This document shows, one piece after another, positions 60,516-64,000 of a stretch of DNA of 64,000 nt. The DNA comes from CADEDH01 sp047974625 (GTDB lineage Bacteria; Actinomycetota; Acidimicrobiia; Acidimicrobiales; SZUA-35), in the NCBI GenBank assembly GCA_047974625.1, contig JBKECK010000044.1, forward strand, positions 1 to 64,000. The letters are read 5' to 3'. The first letter of the stretch is position 1, and each line of letters starts with the position of its first letter. A program made the position numbers and the translations under genes. The notes beneath the pieces are model-generated. The model was not told the DNA's origin, did not search any database, and saw only the letters and a list, made by a program, of their open reading frames with translations.

Positions 60516-63272
60516 TCAGCGGTTGACCGGGCGGGAGAACGTCCACCGGGCCGCCCAGGCGGCCACCGCGGCCAGCCCCAGCACCCAGTAGGTGAGCACC
60601 GTCAGGTTGACCACCTGGGTGGGGCGGCGGTGCTCCCACCGGGGGTTGTCGCACGACTCGGGGGTCGAGAATGCCGCGTCCGCCTCCCCGCCGCTGTCGG
60701 GCGCGGCAGCAGGCGCGGCCACCGCACCGTCCGGCGCGGTCCCGTTCGGATCCCCGGGGGAGACGGGAACCAGGTCGTTGCAGCCTTCGGACCGGGGCAG
60801 GTCGACGGTGACCGCGGCCATGGCCCCGCCCCACTGCACCGGATTCAGGTAGGTGAGCTGTTCCACCCCGGCACGACCCGAGGTGGGGACGACCAGGCCG
60901 CTCAACAGCAGGGCGGGAATGATCACCAGGGGCATGATGGTGAGCGCCCGGGGGGTGTCGCTCGACAGGGCCGAGATCACCAGGCCCATGCCGACGCTGA
61001 CCACACCGACGCCGGCCAAGGCGACCATCAGCTCCATCGGCCCGGACGGGATGAGGACCCCGTCGCCCAGGGGATACTCCTGGCGGAGCGACGCCATCAG
61101 GTGGAGGACGACGGCCTGGAACACGGTGGCGGTCGCCAGGACCACCCATTTCGACAACACGAATCCGACCGAGGACACCCCGACGGCGGCCTCCCGTCGG
61201 AACACTTCCCGGTCGTCGACGATCTCCCGGACGCTGTTCGAACCCCCCAGCCAGGTCATCGACAACACGGTGGCCAGGAGGTACTGGCGGGCACCGGGGC
61301 CCGTTTCGGGTCCGAAGGCGTCGCGGTAGAGCAGGAGGGAGAGGATCAGGCCGAGGATCGGGGCCTGGAGCAGCAGCAGGGCCAGTCGCTTCCGGTCACC
61401 CACGATCGAGTAGACGTACCGCACCAGCATGGTGGTGAAGTCACGCCACCAGGAGCGGGGCGGCAGGGGGCTGGTGGCCTGGCTCGGGGCCACCGGGACG
61501 GGGGCGCCGAACTTCAGGTAGGAGGTGGTCCGGGCGAACTCGAGCTCCCATTCGGCCCGCTCCCGGGTGGCCAGGAGGTTGAACACGCTGGCCATGTCGC
61601 CGCATCCGAAATGGCCGGCCACCTTGGACGGCGGGCCGATGAAGGCGAGCCGACCACCGGGGGCGAGGACGAGCACGAGGTCGCAGAGCTCGACGCTGGC
61701 CACGCTGTGGGTGACCACCATGGTGGTGGTGCCCTCGTCGGCCAGGGTCCGGAGGTTGAGCATCAGCTCGCGCTCCAGGCCGGGGTCGAGCCCGGAGGTC
61801 GGTTCGTCGAGGATGAGGGCCTGGGGGGCGCCGACCAGCTCGTAGCCGACGCTGACCCGCTTCCGCTGGCCGCCCGACAGGGCCCGGATGCGGAGATCGA
61901 GGCGGGCCGTGAGACCGAGGCCGGCGGCGACCCGGTTGACGGTCTCGTCGAGCTCGGCGGTGGAGGTGTCGGGGGGGAGGCGAAGCTTGGCCGCGGCGGC
62001 CAGGGCCCGACGGACGCTGAGGGGTTCGTGGACGGCGTCGTGCTGGGGGACGAAGCCGATGCGCCGACTGGTCCCCTCGTCGGTGGCGTAGACGTCCCGA
62101 CCCCCGAGGGTGACGCGCCCCTGCTCGGCCGGTCGTCGACCGGTGAGGGCGTCCACCAGGGTGCTCTTGCCCGCCCCGCTGGGCCCGATCACCGCGGTGA
62201 GGGAACCAGCCGGCAGGGTGAAACTGACGTCGCTCAGGAGCACGGCCCCCGAGTCGACGATGACGCTGACGTTCTCGGCCTGGAGGGGCAGACCGTCCGC
62301 CTGGTGCTGGCGGAGCTGGCCGTTGGCCAGAACCAGCTGGGTCCGGCCGACCTCGATGATCTGGCCTTCGTGGACCGGGCTGTCGGAGACGCGGGCCCCG
62401 TCCACGAAGGTGCCGTTGTCGCTGTTGAGGTCGCGGATCCGGTAGCCGGAGGTGTCCACGACCAGTTCGGCGTGGATCCGGGACACCAGGGGGTCGGCCA
62501 GGCGGAGATCGCACTGGTCGGAGCGGCCGATGCGGGTGGGGCGGCTCGGGGCATCCAGGACGGCGCTGAGCTGGCCCAGATGGCGGTCGCCGGCCGGCCC
62601 GCCCGAACCTCCCGCGGGCGACGGCGGCGACGGCAGGGACGACAATGGGGGCGACGGCAGCTGGCTCGCCGGGGGCGACGGCGACGAAGCCGGCGGCGAT
62701 GGCAACGAGACCGGGGGCGACACCGCCGGCGGGGTAGACACGACCGACGGGGCTGACGGGGGCGCGAACGACGGCGTCGGCGCCGACGGAACGATCGCGT
62801 CGACCGGACCCGACGGCGGCGACCAGGCCTGCTCGGCGGCTGGGTTCGAGGTGGGTGGCGGGGCGTCGCCCGGCAGGACCTCCACCTCGAGCCCGGGGCC
62901 CTCGCCGGGAGGGCCGAGCCAGACCGGGGTTCGCCCCGCCATGAACGTGATCTGCGACTGGCGGGTGTGGCCGTCGTGCAGGCCATTGGTGCTGCCCTGG
63001 TCGATCAGAAACCAGCGACCGTCGCTCTGTCGGAACTGGGCGTGACGGCGCGACACCTTCGGATGGTCGACGACCACCGCATTGGTCGCGTCACGACCGA
63101 TGGTGGCCCCATCGGCGATGGGCCGGGGCCGCCCGTCCAACCAGACGACGGCGGCGACCCGGCCGCCGGTGCCCGACGGTACGTGCCATGGCCCCGAGGG
63201 CGGCGCGACGTTCCCGAACGGCGTGGACGCCCCCGGGCCCGATGGTGTGTGGCCAGGTTCAAAATTGGTCAT
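60516..63272 (-). CDS. Double-FHA ABC transporter, fused ATPase and permease (Rv1747-like)
   Basis: 918 residues. FHA1 (about 40-130; GATIGRDATNAVVV, KVSRRHAQFRQ, DQGSTNG). A Pro/Ser-rich linker (about 135-225). FHA2 (about 235-330; TRIGRSDQCDLRLADPLVSR, IHAELVV, SDNGTFVDG). ATPase domain (about 335-560) with AVIGPSGAGKSTLVDALTG, RALSGGQRKRVSVGYELVG and ALILDEPTSGLDPGLERELM. ABC-2 permease with six helices (about 640-910). In M. tuberculosis Rv1747 has this layout and is controlled by kinase phosphorylation of Thr read by FHA; no kinase gene is in this window. Overlaps the upstream stop/next gene by ATGA. Confidence 0.93.
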   Translation of the reverse strand: MTNFEPGHTPSGPGASTPFGNVAPPSGPWHVPSGTGGRVAAVVWLDGRPRPIADGATIGRDATNAVVVDHPKVSRRHAQFRQSDGRWFLIDQGSTNGLHDGHTRQSQITFMAGRTPVWLGPPGEGPGLEVEVLPGDAPPPTSNPAAEQAWSPPSGPVDAIVPSAPTPSFAPPSAPSVVSTPPAVSPPVSLPSPPASSPSPPASQLPSPPLSSLPSPPSPAGGSGGPAGDRHLGQLSAVLDAPSRPTRIGRSDQCDLRLADPLVSRIHAELVVDTSGYRIRDLNSDNGTFVDGARVSDSPVHEGQIIEVGRTQLVLANGQLRQHQADGLPLQAENVSVIVDSGAVLLSDVSFTLPAGSLTAVIGPSGAGKSTLVDALTGRRPAEQGRVTLGGRDVYATDEGTSRRIGFVPQHDAVHEPLSVRRALAAAAKLRLPPDTSTAELDETVNRVAAGLGLTARLDLRIRALSGGQRKRVSVGYELVGAPQALILDEPTSGLDPGLERELMLNLRTLADEGTTTMVVTHSVASVELCDLVLVLAPGGRLAFIGPPSKVAGHFGCGDMASVFNLLATRERAEWELEFARTTSYLKFGAPVPVAPSQATSPLPPRSWWRDFTTMLVRYVYSIVGDRKRLALLLLQAPILGLILSLLLYRDAFGPETGPGARQYLLATVLSMTWLGGSNSVREIVDDREVFRREAAVGVSSVGFVLSKWVVLATATVFQAVVLHLMASLRQEYPLGDGVLIPSGPMELMVALAGVGVVSVGMGLVISALSSDTPRALTIMPLVIIPALLLSGLVVPTSGRAGVEQLTYLNPVQWGGAMAAVTVDLPRSEGCNDLVPVSPGDPNGTAPDGAVAAPAAAPDSGGEADAAFSTPESCDNPRWEHRRPTQVVNLTVLTYWVLGLAAVAAWAARWTFSRPVNR

Positions 63273-64000
63273 GAGTCGGTGCTGGGGACCCCCGAGCCGT
63301 CGGCTCCGTCAGTGTCCGGTTTGGTCACCGTAGGCGGTGGCCACCGCCCGGACACCTCTCCGGTGTCGCGAAGATATGTCACGAGGGGATCGAGACCCGC
63401 CACCACCGTGGCCACACCGTCGGCTCCGAGCCGGGAGACCAGCGGCCGCGCCAGTTCGTCGGTCCGGGACTCGATGGTAGCCCGAGCCGTTCGCCCCGTC
63501 CGGGTGAGGACGCCCTCCCCGTCCAACCAGCCCCGGTGGCGGAGCCGGTCCACGGCCGCGGCCCACTCCTCCTCGGTCCAGCCCCGGATACCGAGGATGG
63601 TCGGCCGGTTGCCAAAGCCCCGGGCGGCCATCAGGACGTGGCACTCCACCCCGTCCACACCAGAACCGGCCAGGGCAAGGTTGTGACCGTCACCCCGGTA
63701 CTCCCGGGCCAGGGTGCACCCGTGCCACACCGCCATGAGCGGATCGTCGGGCCAGGCCAGCTCGGCGTAGGCCGCGTAGAGCGGCCGGCCGGCCACGGGC
63801 AGGTCGGCCACCGCGGCCCGGATCGTCCCGGCCACCGCCGCGGCGGCATCGGTGGGGGCCGCCGGGGTGGCCGAGAGGCGGGACAGAGCGGCTGCCACCC
63901 GTTCGTGGCGGACCCGAACCGCGTCGGCGGGGGCCAGGATCGACCACACCCCCGGAACGGCCCGTCCCACCATCCGGGGGGCGAAGTTGTAGAACGCCGC
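63269..64000 (-). CDS. SalK-like (SCO6045-type) protein, N-terminus cut off
   Basis: Partial: 243 codons plus stop; the start lies beyond 64000. FYNFAPRMVGRAVPGVWSIL opens the visible part, typical of the SCO6045/SalK helix-turn-helix family of unknown role. Further on: YAAYAELAWPDDPLMAVWHG and ILGIRGWTEEEWAAAVDRLR, followed by a winged-helix-like region (RGWLDGEGVLTRTGRTARAT). Its stop overlaps the ABC transporter start (ATGA), so the two genes are co-translated. Confidence 0.75.
   Translation of the reverse strand, partial: AAFYNFAPRMVGRAVPGVWSILAPADAVRVRHERVAAALSRLSATPAAPTDAAAAVAGTIRAAVADLPVAGRPLYAAYAELAWPDDPLMAVWHGCTLAREYRGDGHNLALAGSGVDGVECHVLMAARGFGNRPTILGIRGWTEEEWAAAVDRLRHRGWLDGEGVLTRTGRTARATIESRTDELARPLVSRLGADGVATVVAGLDPLVTYLRDTGEVSGRWPPPTVTKPDTDGADGSGVPSTDS

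Overview
The window is a high-GC, densely packed bacterial chromosome segment with about 48 genes. Two WhiB-type iron-sulfur regulators, a PdtaS-type kinase, a DUF3107 protein, an actinobacterial-type ferrochelatase and many GTG/TTG starts point to an actinobacterium. A full System I cytochrome c maturation cluster and gene content that is only partly mycobacterial fit a deep lineage such as Acidimicrobiia (inference). I see no rRNA, tRNA, CRISPR array, transposase, phage or plasmid genes.

Layout. 1-12.8 kb: end of a PspC-like gene, a decayed glutamate-synthase-like gene, type II NADH dehydrogenase, HelD, a phosphoesterase, WhiB, ferrochelatase, an AarF/UbiB kinase divergent from a small HExxH protein, a TPM-like membrane protein and a RecB-like nuclease. 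12.8-15.6 kb: an acyl-CoA synthetase and a ketoacyl synthase, each broken by one base. 15.6-28.7 kb: an AddAB-like helicase-nuclease pair, an M20 peptidase, an unknown lipoprotein, electron transfer flavoprotein, a lipid-kinase-like protein and a glycerophosphodiesterase. 29-37.3 kb: WhiB1 convergent with PdtaS, two ArsA-like ATPases, DUF3107, an Mrp ATPase divergent from a SufR-like regulator, and CorA with an unknown partner. 37.3-41.2 kb: a DUF1028 protein, an SDR, a nucleotide-sugar dehydrogenase and SixA. 41.2-45.2 kb: a MoxR / DUF58 / transglutaminase operon. 45.3-52.7 kb: the ccm cluster. 52.8-64 kb: an ABC exporter, a TetR regulator, an inositol-phosphatase-family enzyme, a DinB-like protein, an MMPL transporter, UppP and a double-FHA ABC transporter.

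Most operons are tightly coupled through ATGA, GTGA or TGATG overlaps. Convergent pairs often share a perfect GC-rich hairpin. Several monocistronic or divergent genes have a TANNNT box 6-8 nt before the start codon, as expected for leaderless transcripts.

The observations I would follow first are: (1) a dispersed family of 30-32-nt tandem repeats with a common core, in three intergenic sites, each just downstream of a stop codon; (2) two neighbouring ArsA-like ATPases with complementary P-loop substitutions, one lacking the signature lysine and the other having Arg for the canonical lysine; (3) a SufR-like regulator divergent from Mrp, with a perfect 14-bp palindrome at the likely -35 of its own promoter; (4) back-to-back leaderless promoters in very short divergent gaps. 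The single-base breaks at 13.8 and 15.4 kb may be sequencing errors.
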